Part shown: positions 5,610 through 5,848 of the stretch, piece after piece
How the letters are laid out: each line of letters starts with the position of its first letter
How positions within the stretch are numbered: position 1 is the stretch's first letter
NCBI GenBank assembly: GCA_028701415.1
Contig: JAQVQU010000082.1
Coordinates: forward strand, 1 to 5,848
DNA from: Clostridia bacterium
GTDB taxonomy: Bacteria; Bacillota; Clostridia; Christensenellales; DTU072
Length of the DNA stretch: 5,848 nt
Reading direction: 5' to 3'
The notes under the pieces: model-generated
The model's input: the letters and a program-made list of their open reading frames with translations, nothing else
What the model was told of the DNA's origin: nothing
Database searches by the model: none
Made by a program: the position numbers and the translations under genes

Positions 5610-5848
5610 TTACGATATCTTTTTTAATATTACCTCTTCAAAAAACTTCTTTGTGTCCTCCGCTTTCAATGAGTAATATTCTCCGTTTACGGTAACTGAA
5701 ACACCTTCTGTTCCACACTTACCCATACAGAAAGCTCCGGCAAGCTCAATGTTCTCATCTAAATTATCGACTCGTATCAAATATTGCAATTCCTCAATTA
5801 TTTGCCTTGATCCTTTCATATGGCACGAGCTTCCTATACAAACCGTTA
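5610..5848 (-). CDS. Small thioredoxin-like [2Fe-2S] ferredoxin (5' end cut by window)
   Basis: Seen: 78 residues to the TAA at 5612-5610, with the frame open to the window edge. The ATG at 5819 is internal, because the nine codons before it (TVCIGSSCH) carry the first half of the cluster motif. Ligands are C-x4-C (visible residues 3 and 8) and C-x3-C (residues 40 and 44, FCMGKC), as in the C-terminal domain of NuoE/HydC but without its N-terminal helical part. Families of this kind are about 80-90 residues, so only a few N-terminal residues should be missing. Known: stand-alone [2Fe-2S] proteins of this fold occur in hydrogenase clusters of Thermotoga and Clostridia. Inferred: a soluble electron carrier or redox partner for the sensory module rather than a core HydABC subunit. 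Its true start and ribosome binding site are outside the window. Confidence 0.87.
   Translation of the reverse strand, partial: TVCIGSSCHMKGSRQIIEELQYLIRVDNLDENIELAGAFCMGKCGTEGVSVTVNGEYYSLKAEDTKKFFEEVILKKIS

Noticed and set aside
5610..5819. ATG at 5819 as the start of the small [2Fe-2S] gene
   Set aside because: The in-frame codons upstream to the window edge encode the C-x4-C half of the cluster motif, so the real start lies beyond 5848.

Overview
The window is a low-GC (roughly 38-40 % by eye), tightly packed cluster of iron-sulfur and signalling genes. All of them are on the minus strand, so transcription runs from high to low coordinates. Gene content, strong AGGAGG-type ribosome binding sites and family resemblance point to an anaerobic, fermentative Firmicute (class Clostridia or a relative). 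The exact taxon cannot be read from the sequence. No RNA genes, mobile elements, CRISPR arrays or convincing plus-strand genes were found.

Layout in the direction of transcription: (1) 5848-5610, a small thioredoxin-fold [2Fe-2S] protein missing only its extreme N-terminus at the window edge. (2) A 137-bp gap holding a small inverted repeat followed by a T-run. (3) 5472-3763, a 569-residue [FeFe]-hydrogenase-like protein with two ferredoxin clusters, an H-cluster domain, a further four-cysteine Fe-S domain, a PAS domain and a helical tail. Its L1 motif reads TSACP, so the catalytic proton-transfer cysteine is alanine, the mark of the putative sensory (HydS, group C) hydrogenases. (4) An 84-bp gap. 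(5) 3678-2518, a soluble PP2C/SpoIIE-type phosphatase with an unrecognised C-terminal domain. (6) A 210-bp purine-rich gap that includes a 35-codon open extension in frame with the phosphatase stop. (7) 2307-1822, HydC (NuoE-like), overlapping by 8 bp with (8) 1829-1, HydB (NuoF-like), which runs off the window in its last ferredoxin motif.

Interpretation: hydC and hydB are the NAD(H)-oxidoreductase half of a multimeric, probably electron-bifurcating, [FeFe] hydrogenase. The catalytic HydA would be expected just beyond position 1 but is not seen. The upstream genes look like a regulatory module in which a catalytically impaired hydrogenase reads H2 or ferredoxin redox state, passes it through its Fe-S and PAS domains, and influences a Ser/Thr phosphatase. 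This type of arrangement is known next to hydABC in Clostridia and Thermotogae, so it is not wholly new. The signalling output, the C-terminal domain of the phosphatase and the role of the small [2Fe-2S] protein remain, as far as I know, poorly described.
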